A stretch of 39,391 bases of DNA from UBA1258 sp963643225 (lineage in GTDB: Bacteria > Bacillota > Clostridia > Lachnospirales > Lachnospiraceae): NCBI GenBank assembly GCA_963643225.1, contig CAVIIX010000018.1, positions 1-39,391 on the forward strand, given 5' to 3'. The translations under genes and the position numbers were made by a program. Under the pieces are notes generated by a model. The model was not told where the DNA came from. It saw only the letters and a list, made by a program, of their open reading frames with translations, and made no database searches. This document shows positions 7,436 to 16,404 of this stretch, in pieces. Within the stretch, counting starts at the first letter, position 1. Each line of letters starts with the position of its first letter.

Positions 7436-9397
7436 ATGAGTAAACAAGGCAGTTTATCAATTAACAGTGAAAACATTTTCCCCATTATTAAAAAATGGCT
7501 TTATTCAGACCACGATATTTTCTACAGAGAATTAATATCAAACGGCTGCGATGCCATCACAAAATTAAAAAAGCTTGCAATGATGGGCGAGTACGAGCTT
7601 CCGGAGGGCTATAAGGGACGCATCGACGTGCTGGCTAATTCGCAGGATAAAACACTTACCTTTATAGATAACGGTCTTGGCATGACTGAGGATGAGGTTG
7701 AAGAATACATTAACCAGATTGCATTTTCAGGTGCTACCGATTTTATTGAAAAATATAAGGACAAGGCCAATGAAGACCAGATTATCGGTCATTTCGGCTT
7801 AGGCTTCTATTCGGCATTTATGGTGGCAAAAGAGGTGCATATCGATACACTTTCATATAAGACCGGTGCCAAGGCTGTTCACTGGGAATGTAACGGCGGT
7901 ACAGAATTTTCAATGGAGGATGGCGACAAGGAGGAGGTCGGCACAAGGATTACACTTTTCTTAAATGACGATTGTCTTGAATTCTGCAACGAATATAAGG
8001 CAAGAGAGGTGATTGAAAAATATTGCTCCTTTATGCCTACAGAAATCTATTTAAAGAAGCTGCCGGAGGAGGTTAAAGAGGTTAAGGAAGGAGAGACTCC
8101 AAAAGAACCAAAGCCTTTAAACGAGACTAATCCTCTTTGGGCAAAGCATCCAAACGAATGCACTGAGGAAGAATACAAGAAATTTTATAGAGATGTATTT
8201 AAGGACTATAAGGAGCCCTTATTCTGGATTCATTTGAACATGGATTATCCCTTTAATTTGAAGGGTATTTTGTATTTCCCAAAGATTAACATGGAATATG
8301 AATCAATAGAGGGCACCATTAAGCTTTACAACAATCAGGTATTTATTGCAGACAACATTAAGGAAGTAATTCCTGAATTCTTAATGCTTTTAAAGGGTGT
8401 TATCGACTGCCCTGATTTACCCTTGAACGTATCCCGTTCCGCACTTCAGAACGACGGATTTGTGACAAAGATTTCCGAATACATCACAAAGAAGGTTGCA
8501 GACAAGCTTTCCGGTATGTGTAAGATTGATAAAGAAAATTATGAAAAATACTGGGAAGACATTTCTCCCTTCATTAAATACGGCTGCTTAAAGGATGATA
8601 AATTCTGTGAAAAGATGACAGACTACATTCTTTTTAAGAACCTTGAAGGTAAATACATGACACTTCCGGAATGCCTTGAAGTAAAGCCTATCGACACTGA
8701 GGAAGCGGTTGATGAAAACGGCGAAAAGGTTGAAGCGGAGGTAGTGGATGAAGCCTCTGAAAAGGAAGAAGAGGAAAAGAAGGATAAGACAATTTATTAT
8801 GTAACTGATGAAGTTCAGCAGAGCCAGTACATTAACATGTTTAAGCAGGCTAAGCTGGATGCGGTTATCTTAAAGCACAATATTGACCAGCCCTTCGTAT
8901 CCCAGCTTGAGGCTAAAAATGAAGGCATTAAATTCGTACGAATCGATGCAGACATTACAGATACCTTAAAGAACAAGACCTCCAAGAAGGTTTTGGAAGA
9001 ACTTGCAGCCGACGCTGAAAGCTTAAAGTCTGTATTTGAAAAGGCTTTAAAGAAGAAGGATTTAAAGCTTACGGTTGAAAAGCTTAAAAACAAGAAGATT
9101 GCTTCCATGATTACTTTATCCGAGGAATCAAGAAGAATGCAGGATATGATGAAGATGTATGCTATGCCCGGTATGGATATGTCCATGTTTGGCGGAAGCG
9201 AAGGTGAGACCTTAGTATTAAATGCAAACCATCCTTTGGTAGCTTACATGCTTGAACATAAGGATGAGGATGTTTCAGTCTTTGCAGAACAGCTCTACGA
9301 TCTTGCAAAGCTTCAGCAGGCTCCTTTATCACCTGAGGAAATGACCAAATTTATCCAGCGTTCCAATGACATATTATTAAAGCTTACGGAACAGTAA
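7436..9397 (+). CDS. htpG: Molecular chaperone HtpG (bacterial Hsp90)
   Basis: This 653-residue protein is an ATP-driven Hsp90 homodimer of the cytoplasm. The N-terminal GHKL ATPase shows the conserved helix with Glu-Leu-Ile-Ser-Asn (ELISNGCDA), DNGLGMT, the lid glycine run GHFGLGFYSAFMV and GTRITL. The middle domain has NLKGILYFP and the catalytic-loop type sequence LNVSRSALQND. A charged Glu/Lys-rich insertion lies near residues 420-450. The C-terminal dimerisation region ends in LAKLQQAPLSPEEMTKFIQRSN. CIRCE control, rather than the class III control known for B. subtilis htpG, is indicated by the upstream operator. The next genes encode an Hsp70-like protein and TPR/helical-repeat proteins, which may be functional partners. 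Confidence 0.95.
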   Translation: MSKQGSLSINSENIFPIIKKWLYSDHDIFYRELISNGCDAITKLKKLAMMGEYELPEGYKGRIDVLANSQDKTLTFIDNGLGMTEDEVEEYINQIAFSGATDFIEKYKDKANEDQIIGHFGLGFYSAFMVAKEVHIDTLSYKTGAKAVHWECNGGTEFSMEDGDKEEVGTRITLFLNDDCLEFCNEYKAREVIEKYCSFMPTEIYLKKLPEEVKEVKEGETPKEPKPLNETNPLWAKHPNECTEEEYKKFYRDVFKDYKEPLFWIHLNMDYPFNLKGILYFPKINMEYESIEGTIKLYNNQVFIADNIKEVIPEFLMLLKGVIDCPDLPLNVSRSALQNDGFVTKISEYITKKVADKLSGMCKIDKENYEKYWEDISPFIKYGCLKDDKFCEKMTDYILFKNLEGKYMTLPECLEVKPIDTEEAVDENGEKVEAEVVDEASEKEEEEKKDKTIYYVTDEVQQSQYINMFKQAKLDAVILKHNIDQPFVSQLEAKNEGIKFVRIDADITDTLKNKTSKKVLEELAADAESLKSVFEKALKKKDLKLTVEKLKNKKIASMITLSEESRRMQDMMKMYAMPGMDMSMFGGSEGETLVLNANHPLVAYMLEHKDEDVSVFAEQLYDLAKLQQAPLSPEEMTKFIQRSNDILLKLTEQ

Positions 9398-9422
9398 GAG
9401 AAAATATTTTAATAACTTTTGT

Positions 9423-9451
9423 TTCCCTTATAAATGGATAAATGATATAAT
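9423..9451 (+). promoter_or_regulatory. Predicted extended -10 promoter for the Hsp70-like/TPR cluster
   Basis: TGATATAAT at 9443-9451 is a perfect -10 box with the TGn extension. The -35 region (TTCCCT at 9423-9428, 17-base spacer) is poor, which is usual for extended -10 promoters. No terminator was seen after htpG, so readthrough from the heat-shock promoter is also possible. Confidence 0.6.
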
Positions 9452-9510
9452 GAAAACTGATATACAAATCAAAGGTGGAGTTTGATAATATTTGCAGGGA
9501 TAGTCTTTTG

Positions 9511-12500
9511 ATGAGGGCAACAGTCGACCGTATTTTAAATGAAAAATTTGACTACGAAAAAGGGACGTTGGAATTTTCAACGCCCCGAATTGAACTGTCT
9601 CTGGCACCAGGAGAGGTGTATACGGGCTCCTTTTTTATAAGTGGGCAGGCAGGAAGACTTTGCGAGGGACACCTTTATTCAAAAGATATTCGTTTAAAGC
9701 TCATCACGGACTCTTTTTTGGGCACCGGGTCGGAAATCGGATATAGTTTTTCGGCAATGGGGCTCGAAGAAGGGGATGTGGTACAGGGCGATATCTATAT
9801 CATCTCAAATCAGGGAGAATATTATATTCCCTATGTCATCACCATTTTGCATAAATCCATTGCGACAAGTCTTGGTGGTATCAAGAATCTTTTCCATTTT
9901 ACAAATTTAGCAAAATCAAACTGGGATGAAGCGGTTAAGCTTTTTTATTCAGATGAATTTTTGTCGGTATTTACAGGAAATGACCTTCAGTATAAGAAGG
10001 TCTATTTAGGACTTTCACGTTTCTATGGTAACGAACAGAACGTGGAGGAATTTTTGCTTGCAATAAATAAAAAGCAGCCTATTGAATATATTCCCGAACA
10101 GACTACATTAACCCTTGATAATCCTGAAGGAATTGTGGAGGAATACGTAAATATTACAAGAAACGGCTGGGGCTATACGGAGCTTCATGCAAAAACTGAC
10201 TGCGATTTTATTTCTTTCCCAAAGGCTGCAATTTCTGATAGCGACTTTTTAGGAAATTATTTAAGCTTTCCTGTGAGAATCAATTCAAACCTTTTGCACG
10301 GCGGCACCAATTACGGCACGGTTATTTTATATAATTCCTTTGTTACCTTTTCAATAAATGTAGTGATAAACGCAGATGTCATCACAAAGTCAGACCTTTC
10401 AAGACACCTTGAATATAAGCGTCTTCAGATAGACATGATGACCTATTACGAAGCCTTCAGGACAAAGAAAATTTCTGTTGATACCTGGATTACGGAAACC
10501 GAACATATAGTAGACAGAATGCAGCAGATAGAGGATAAAAGGCTTACGCCCGCCTTATTCAAGGCTCAGCTCCTAATGGCTAAGGACCGATACAATGAAG
10601 CAAAGTGGATTTTAGACCGGGCGGAATCAAAATTTAACGAACGAAACGATCACAGCTTTGCAGTATGGGGCTATTATCTGTATTTAACGACTCTTTATAC
10701 CAGAGAAGAAGCCTACATAAACAGCATTACAAGAGAGGTTTCGAATCTTTATTTAAACGATCAGTCAGAGTGGCGTCTTGCCTGGCTCTTACTTTACCTG
10801 TCTGAAGACTTTGCCCTAAGCCCCTCTAAAAAGTGGCTTTTTATCGAACAGCAGATTGAAACAGGCTGCATAAGCCCCATGTTTTATGTTGAAGCCATCA
10901 ACATGCTCATCGCAAATCCTGGCCTTTTAAACCGTCTGACGGATTTTGAGTTAAGAGTCCTAAGATACGGCGTAAAAAAGGATTTACTGACTCCTGAAAT
11001 CATCACTCAGTTTACCTATCTTGCGGCAAAGGAAAAGAAATTTACAAAAGAGGTCTATGACATTCTTAAACGCTGCTACGAGATAGCTCCCTTTGATGAC
11101 CTTGTGGAGGTAATATGCGAGCTTTTAATTAAGGGTGACATTCATAACGACGAGTCCTATGAATGGTATCTGCTTGCTTTAAACAAGGAATTAAGAATTA
11201 CCAATTTATACGAATATTTCATCCAGTCGATGGATTTATCTAAAGAATATGAAATCCCCAGAATGGTTTATCTTTATTTTTCTTATGAAAGCGAGCTTGA
11301 CTGGGAGCATACGGCATATTTATATTCACATGCCATCAATGACAGAGAATCAATGCCAGACACCTTCGATACCTATAAGGAGCGCATAAGCGACTTTGCG
11401 GTTAATGTAATTTTAAAGGGTCACATGAATAAGGACATGGCAATTATCTACAGGTACGTGCTTTCAGATATTGTGCTTACTTCAGAAATTGCCAAAATGT
11501 TATCTAAGCTTTTATTTGTACACAGGATAAGTGTTGACAGGGACGATTTAACAAAGGCAGTGGTATATCAGAGTCGTGAATGCGTTGAGAGCGTGTATCC
11601 GGTTGAAAAGGGTACGGCTTATGTACCTTTGTATAATAAGGACTTTACGATTTTATTTGAAGACGGACTTTCAAACAGATATGCAAAATCGGTGGAATAT
11701 GATTTGGAAAAGCTTATGGTGCCGGGTAAGCTTGCGGCAAGAATTCTTCAACAGATTAACGACAATCTTGAATTTGATGTATATGCCTGTGAATGCAGCT
11801 CTGAAATGATTGAAATAAACGAAGAGACAAGAGAGCGTTATCAGAGGATTTTGGAGGCTCCGGAAATTGATTCTGAATACAAGGCAGAGGTGCGGTCTAA
11901 TTTAGTGAAGTTCTATTATGAAAACGATGCAATAAGGGAGCTTGATGCAATTTTAGACAATTTAGAGCCTTCAGAAATGAGTCAAAGAGAACGAGTACAG
12001 GCCATAAGATTTATGGTAGTAAGAGGCATGTACGATAAGGCAATTGACTGGGTAATAAGGTATGGTGAGGAGGGAGTTGAACTTAAGGATTTAGTTAAAC
12101 TCTGTTCTAAGCTTATATTAAGAAACGAATATGCAGAATCGGAAGCTTTAACAAAAATTGCCGCATCCATTTTCTTTAAGGGAAAATACGATGAAGTAAT
12201 CCTTAAATATTTAGTTTCCAATTTCCATGGCATGACCAAGGATATGCGCAGAATTTTTAAGGCTGCCGAAAATTTCGACGTTGATATTTATTCAATGTGT
12301 GAAAATATGATTTTGCAGATGCTATATACTGGATATTACGTTTCGGAGCGTATGGATATATACAGAAAATACGTACAGGGCGGTGCCAATTCAGACATCC
12401 AGTCAGCCTTCCTTGCCCAGTGTGCCTTTGAATATTTTGTTAAGGAACAGCTGATGGAAGAATACGTATTTGAAGAGCTTACCAAACAGAAATTAAGAGG

Positions 12501-13077
12501 CGAGCCCATTCAGACGGTTTGTAAGCTTGCATATTTGAAATTTTATTCGGAAGAAGAAAAAGAGCTTAATGAAACGGTAAAGAGCATCCTAAAGGAATAT
12601 TTGGACGACTTAATTTCCAAGGGAATCTACATGTCCTTTTTTAAAAATTTCATGGAAAATACTACGGCAGGGGTCAACCGTTTTACCGACAAGACCATTA
12701 TCGAATACAAGACAGAGCCCGGCCGCAGGGTATTTATTCACTACATTATCGAAGACGATTCGGAGGTGCCGGGTGAATATGTTACGGAAGAAATGACGGA
12801 TATGTACGGAGGCGTTCACGCTAAATCCTTTATACTTTTCTTTGGCGAGAGCTTACTTTATTACATTACGGAAGAAACCGAAGGGGAAGAGCTCTTAACA
12901 GAATCCGCCAGCATTCAGAAGAGCGATATAAGCCGTGAAATAAGCAATTCACGCTTTGACAGAGTTAACGACATTGTCATTGCAAAGACCTTACAGGACT
13001 ACGATACGGTTAATAAGCTTATATACGATTATGAAAAGCATTCTTATATTGTAAAGCGTATGTTTACACTTCAATAA
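9511..13077 (+). CDS. Very large cytoplasmic protein: two beta domains plus helical-repeat array (DUF5717-like)
   Basis: About 1188 residues with no signal peptide or membrane segment. Residues about 18-115 (FSTPRIELSLAPGEVYTGSF...) and 196-288 (TTLTLDNPEG...GTVILYN) look like two beta-sandwich domains; the remainder is almost wholly helical, with repeated patterns such as LLMAKDRYNEAKWILDRAE that resemble TPR/solenoid repeats. I recall similar Lachnospiraceae proteins named DUF5717, but could not check. Function unknown; the build suggests a scaffold. The start is uncertain: ATG 9511 (AGGGA ten bases upstream) gives the family-like beginning MRATVDRIL; GTG 9475 is in frame but has no ribosome site; a strong AAAGGTGGAG at 9471-9480 is best spaced for an in-frame ATT at 9490. 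The downstream Hsp70-like gene follows after 16 bases. Confidence 0.75.
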   Translation: MRATVDRILNEKFDYEKGTLEFSTPRIELSLAPGEVYTGSFFISGQAGRLCEGHLYSKDIRLKLITDSFLGTGSEIGYSFSAMGLEEGDVVQGDIYIISNQGEYYIPYVITILHKSIATSLGGIKNLFHFTNLAKSNWDEAVKLFYSDEFLSVFTGNDLQYKKVYLGLSRFYGNEQNVEEFLLAINKKQPIEYIPEQTTLTLDNPEGIVEEYVNITRNGWGYTELHAKTDCDFISFPKAAISDSDFLGNYLSFPVRINSNLLHGGTNYGTVILYNSFVTFSINVVINADVITKSDLSRHLEYKRLQIDMMTYYEAFRTKKISVDTWITETEHIVDRMQQIEDKRLTPALFKAQLLMAKDRYNEAKWILDRAESKFNERNDHSFAVWGYYLYLTTLYTREEAYINSITREVSNLYLNDQSEWRLAWLLLYLSEDFALSPSKKWLFIEQQIETGCISPMFYVEAINMLIANPGLLNRLTDFELRVLRYGVKKDLLTPEIITQFTYLAAKEKKFTKEVYDILKRCYEIAPFDDLVEVICELLIKGDIHNDESYEWYLLALNKELRITNLYEYFIQSMDLSKEYEIPRMVYLYFSYESELDWEHTAYLYSHAINDRESMPDTFDTYKERISDFAVNVILKGHMNKDMAIIYRYVLSDIVLTSEIAKMLSKLLFVHRISVDRDDLTKAVVYQSRECVESVYPVEKGTAYVPLYNKDFTILFEDGLSNRYAKSVEYDLEKLMVPGKLAARILQQINDNLEFDVYACECSSEMIEINEETRERYQRILEAPEIDSEYKAEVRSNLVKFYYENDAIRELDAILDNLEPSEMSQRERVQAIRFMVVRGMYDKAIDWVIRYGEEGVELKDLVKLCSKLILRNEYAESEALTKIAASIFFKGKYDEVILKYLVSNFHGMTKDMRRIFKAAENFDVDIYSMCENMILQMLYTGYYVSERMDIYRKYVQGGANSDIQSAFLAQCAFEYFVKEQLMEEYVFEELTKQKLRGEPIQTVCKLAYLKFYSEEEKELNETVKSILKEYLDDLISKGIYMSFFKNFMENTTAGVNRFTDKTIIEYKTEPGRRVFIHYIIEDDSEVPGEYVTEEMTDMYGGVHAKSFILFFGESLLYYITEETEGEELLTESASIQKSDISREISNSRFDRVNDIVIAKTLQDYDTVNKLIYDYEKHSYIVKRMFTLQ

Positions 13078-13093
13078 TAAAAACAGAGGGAAT

Positions 13094-14395
13094 ATGGATT
13101 TTTCTTTTGACAAAAAACAATTTAATACAGGGGACCTTGCCATAGGTATTGATTTAACAGATACATATTCACAGGTGAGCTACGCCCTTTTTGACGAAGA
13201 TAAAATTGAGACCCTTTCACCAGTTGCAGGGTCCAATAATTACCTTATTCCCACATGCTTATTTAAACGTCATGAGGTAAATCAGTGGTATTTTGGAAAG
13301 GAAGCCTTACGTAACAGGGGTGAAGATGGCTTTTTTATCGATAATTTATTAAAGAGGGCAAGAACTCAGGATGAAATTTTAATAGGTGAAGACAGCTTCA
13401 GACCTTCTGCACTGATTGCACTTTTTATAAAGCGTACACTTTCAATGCTTTCAATGGTAGCTTCCACAAACCGCATAAATTCCTTTATGGTGACGGTGGA
13501 TGTACTTGATAACCGTATGGCGTCGATTTTAACTGAAGCGGTTGCCTCTTTGGGGCTTAAGACTAAAAACATATATTTTCAGAGCCACATGGAAAGCTTT
13601 TATTATTATACGATTTACCAGCCGGTTGAATTGTGGCAAAGGGATGTATTGCTGCTTGATTTTTCGGGTGAATATTTAAAATCCTACAGAATGGAGTGTA
13701 ATAAAAACACCACTCCGGTTGTAGCTTTTATAAACCAAAGTGCCTATTCAAACTTTAAAACGGAAGGGTTAAAAGAGCTTGATCAGGATTCCGACGAGGC
13801 AATTTCTAAGGATTTAGAATTAAATGAAATTATAGAAGAGCTTACGGCTTCAAGAATGTTTTCTTCAATTTATTTCATAGGAGACAATTTTAAACAGGCG
13901 GTATTTAAGGAATCCGTTAAGGCTATGTGCAGAAGAGGCAGAGTGTTTGAAGGCAATAACCTTTATTCAAAGGGTGCGGCCTACGCTGCCAAAAACAAAT
14001 TGGCTTCATCTGTTTTGAGCGATTCATACGTGTTTTTATGTAACGATAAGCTTAAGGCAAACGTTGGTCTTAACGTGGAAAAAGCAGGAGAAAACGCTTA
14101 TTTACCCTTACTGGATGCAGGCGTTAACTGGTTTGAAGCTAAGAATGAAAAGGATTTGATTTTAGATAAGGGAAATAAAATTTCCTTTGTAATAACGCCT
14201 TTAACAGGTAAAAACCCTGAGGTGGTGGATATAACTCTTGGCGATCTTCCGAAGCGTCCGCCCAAGACTACAAGGCTTAAATTGTCGGTATCGATGCTTT
14301 CTGAAAACAACCTTGAAGTGTATGTAAAGGATTTAGGCTTTGGGGAATTATTCCCTGCTTCCAATATTGAATGGAAGGAGGTAATAACGCTGTGA
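13094..14395 (+). CDS. Hsp70/actin-fold protein with altered nucleotide motifs (DUF5716-like)
   Basis: A 433-residue protein that reads as a shortened Hsp70. AIGIDLTDTYS (16-26) takes the place of the first phosphate loop (Hsp70: GIDLGTTNS), VTVDVLDNRMASILTEAVASLGL (from 133) matches the segment before the second half, VLLLDFSGEYL (185-195) replaces the DLGGGT phosphate-2 loop, and IYFIGDNF (259-266) plus KGAAYAA (293-299) match the adenosine region. Near the end, TTRLKLSVSMLSENNLEVYV and KDLGFGEL closely resemble the Hsp70 substrate-domain strands (IEVTFDIDANGI.NVSAKDKGTG). The glycines of phosphate-2 and the GG of the adenosine motif are changed, so ATPase activity is doubtful. I recall the name DUF5716 for this group, unverified. 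No DnaJ or GrpE is nearby. Confidence 0.7.
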   Translation: MDFSFDKKQFNTGDLAIGIDLTDTYSQVSYALFDEDKIETLSPVAGSNNYLIPTCLFKRHEVNQWYFGKEALRNRGEDGFFIDNLLKRARTQDEILIGEDSFRPSALIALFIKRTLSMLSMVASTNRINSFMVTVDVLDNRMASILTEAVASLGLKTKNIYFQSHMESFYYYTIYQPVELWQRDVLLLDFSGEYLKSYRMECNKNTTPVVAFINQSAYSNFKTEGLKELDQDSDEAISKDLELNEIIEELTASRMFSSIYFIGDNFKQAVFKESVKAMCRRGRVFEGNNLYSKGAAYAAKNKLASSVLSDSYVFLCNDKLKANVGLNVEKAGENAYLPLLDAGVNWFEAKNEKDLILDKGNKISFVITPLTGKNPEVVDITLGDLPKRPPKTTRLKLSVSMLSENNLEVYVKDLGFGELFPASNIEWKEVITL

Positions 14396-15237
14396 ACCAG
14401 TTAATTGTATGTACAGGTGAAGTGGCCATGACCCCCTACTATTTTGAAAAGGCCTATGTAAACCTTTATACGATAGAGGAATTATGCTATGTACTGTACG
14501 AAAATGCCTTCTTAATCGATAAGGATGTTTTCAAAAAGGAATTAATCGACTGGATTAATAACGAATGCAAATTAAAGGACCTTGCAAAGGACCTTTATGC
14601 CCTTCTTAATCAGAATGCAGCCTCCGGCACATTTGTTGGCACGATTCTTGAATACACGGGATATTATTCTAAGGATGAAATCGAGAAGGTCGAAAGCATC
14701 CTTAGAATGAACGTCACCATGAGTGTCTTTGAAAAGTGGAAGGCTAAGGCTGATTTCCTCTATGAAAACAGACATTATCTTTTGGCGATTAAGGAATATG
14801 AAAAGGTATTAAATAATTTAAACGACGACGAATTTACTCTTCAGAGTAAGCTTTATAACAATATGGGCGTAACCTACATGGAGCTCTATCTTTACGATTC
14901 GGCGGTTGACTGCTTTAAGAAAGCCTACAGCATCAACAACGACCCTGTCTCCTATAAGCATTTACTTACGGCTGAGAGGCTTATGCTTTCTGAAGAGGAT
15001 TACGTACATTTAATTGCCGATGATGAGGACGCCTACAGGACGGGCATTCCTATCGAGAGCGAGCTTGAATCGGCAAAGGCTGATTTTGAAAACGCGGAAG
15101 AGGCTGTTAAATTACGTGAGATATTTAAGCTAAAGGATGAAAAGGAAGCTAACGTCTACTACAGCGAAATCAGACGTATGACAGAAAGCTTAAAGAGTGA
15201 CTATCGCGACATGGCCCTGGAGGCAGAGAAAAATTAA
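14392..15237 (+). CDS. TPR-repeat protein of the Hsp70-like cluster
   Basis: A 281-residue soluble protein. Residues about 125-195 carry two clear TPR units (ADFLYENRHYLLAIKEYEKVL and KLYNNMGVTYMELYLYDSAVDCFKKAYSI, each shown here only in part), flanked by helical sequence and an acidic C-terminal coiled region. TPR units commonly bind peptides or chaperone tails, so a co-chaperone or scaffold role is plausible beside an Hsp70 relative; this is inference. GTG 14392 is taken as the start because AAGGAGGT at 14375-14382 is correctly spaced for it; the upstream in-frame ATG at 14371 overlaps that ribosome site. The GTG overlaps the previous stop as GTGA, so the two genes are coupled. Confidence 0.72.
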   Translation: MNQLIVCTGEVAMTPYYFEKAYVNLYTIEELCYVLYENAFLIDKDVFKKELIDWINNECKLKDLAKDLYALLNQNAASGTFVGTILEYTGYYSKDEIEKVESILRMNVTMSVFEKWKAKADFLYENRHYLLAIKEYEKVLNNLNDDEFTLQSKLYNNMGVTYMELYLYDSAVDCFKKAYSINNDPVSYKHLLTAERLMLSEEDYVHLIADDEDAYRTGIPIESELESAKADFENAEEAVKLREIFKLKDEKEANVYYSEIRRMTESLKSDYRDMALEAEKN

Positions 15238-16403
15238 TGGGATTTTTTAAAAAAATTTTCTCAAAAAAAATTAATACGGATAATGCCTGGGACGAGCTCA
15301 CAAGCGAAAGAGACTCCCTTAACCTGCACGACCCTTATGTCAGAGAGCAGTATATCTTAAGCTGTCTTGAACAGATGCATCAGGCTTCAACAGAAATAGA
15401 CAGGATTAATTCAGAATATTCCCTTGTGACCTCCTATCTTACAGATATGGAGGAAATCGAGGCAATTACCGGAGACGATAAAAGAGAGCTTGAAGACATC
15501 GCCCGCCACCTTCACGATTTAAGAAAGGCCCACGACAAATACGTCTTAACTCCCAGCTCCATGACAGAGCGTGAATATGCCCACATGGAAGTAATGCTTG
15601 AGGATGTGGAAGAGGGTATTAAAAAGCTTAAAGCCGAAGAAGACTATAAAAGGAAAGTAAAGCAGGATTTGGCCCGTATAGATAAAGAAAAGGCAGCCTA
15701 CAGCTATCGCCGTCATGAAGTGAGAAGCTTTCTTGAAAATACAAGAGGGGTAGCTGCAATTGCAATGGTGGCAAGTGTGGTGCTTATTGTGATTCTTTTT
15801 CTTTTGCAGATACTGCTTGAGCTTAATGTGACTATAGGCTATTACATTGCGGTAATGCTTGCAGCAGTGGCTTTAACGGTTATTTATCTTAAATATTTTG
15901 ATTATTCAAAAGAAAGCAAGAAGATAGATTCTACCATAAATGAGTTGATTTTGCTTGAAAACAAGGTTAAAATCCGCTACGTAAATAACAAGAATTTACT
16001 GGACTATTTGTATACGAAATTTGAGGTATCCTCGGCAGAAGAGCTAAAGGATCTGTATAAGCGCTTTGTAAAAGAAAGGGAAGACAGAAGGTCCTTTGAA
16101 AGAAACGAAGCAGTTTATGAAGACGAACTCTCACGCCTTGTGAGGCGCCTTAAAAATTACAGGGTGAAGGACCCTGAAATTTGGATTCATCAGTCGGATG
16201 CGATTTATGATTCCCGTGAAATGGTGGAAATCCGCCACAGCCTTATAGGGCGCAGACAGAAATTAAGAAAACAGTTAGAATACAATCAGCAGATTGCAGT
16301 TGAAGCAAGTGATGAAATTAAGGAGATTATGATAGGCTACCCTGAGGGAGCAGCCTCAATACTTGATCTTGTTAATAAATATGAAGCCAGTCAGGAGAAC
16401 TAA
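15237..16403 (+). CDS. Coiled-coil protein with two central membrane segments
   Basis: This 388-residue protein is not a family I recognise. Residues about 40-165 are charged heptad-like helices, residues 172-194 and 200-219 are two hydrophobic membrane segments, and residues about 225-375 are a second long coiled coil. Both coiled arms should face the cytoplasm, since the two segments form a hairpin. The N-terminus MGFFKKIFSKK is basic and amphipathic. The start codon overlaps the TPR gene's stop by one base (TAATG), so it belongs to the same unit. It may anchor the cluster's complex to the membrane. purB begins two bases after its stop. Confidence 0.65.
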   Translation: MGFFKKIFSKKINTDNAWDELTSERDSLNLHDPYVREQYILSCLEQMHQASTEIDRINSEYSLVTSYLTDMEEIEAITGDDKRELEDIARHLHDLRKAHDKYVLTPSSMTEREYAHMEVMLEDVEEGIKKLKAEEDYKRKVKQDLARIDKEKAAYSYRRHEVRSFLENTRGVAAIAMVASVVLIVILFLLQILLELNVTIGYYIAVMLAAVALTVIYLKYFDYSKESKKIDSTINELILLENKVKIRYVNNKNLLDYLYTKFEVSSAEELKDLYKRFVKEREDRRSFERNEAVYEDELSRLVRRLKNYRVKDPEIWIHQSDAIYDSREMVEIRHSLIGRRQKLRKQLEYNQQIAVEASDEIKEIMIGYPEGAASILDLVNKYEASQEN

Positions 16404-16404
16404 A

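Noticed and set aside
8815..9186. 123-residue minus-strand open frame inside htpG
   Set aside because: Serine/phenylalanine-rich product is the antisense shadow of the lysine/glutamate-rich htpG coding strand.
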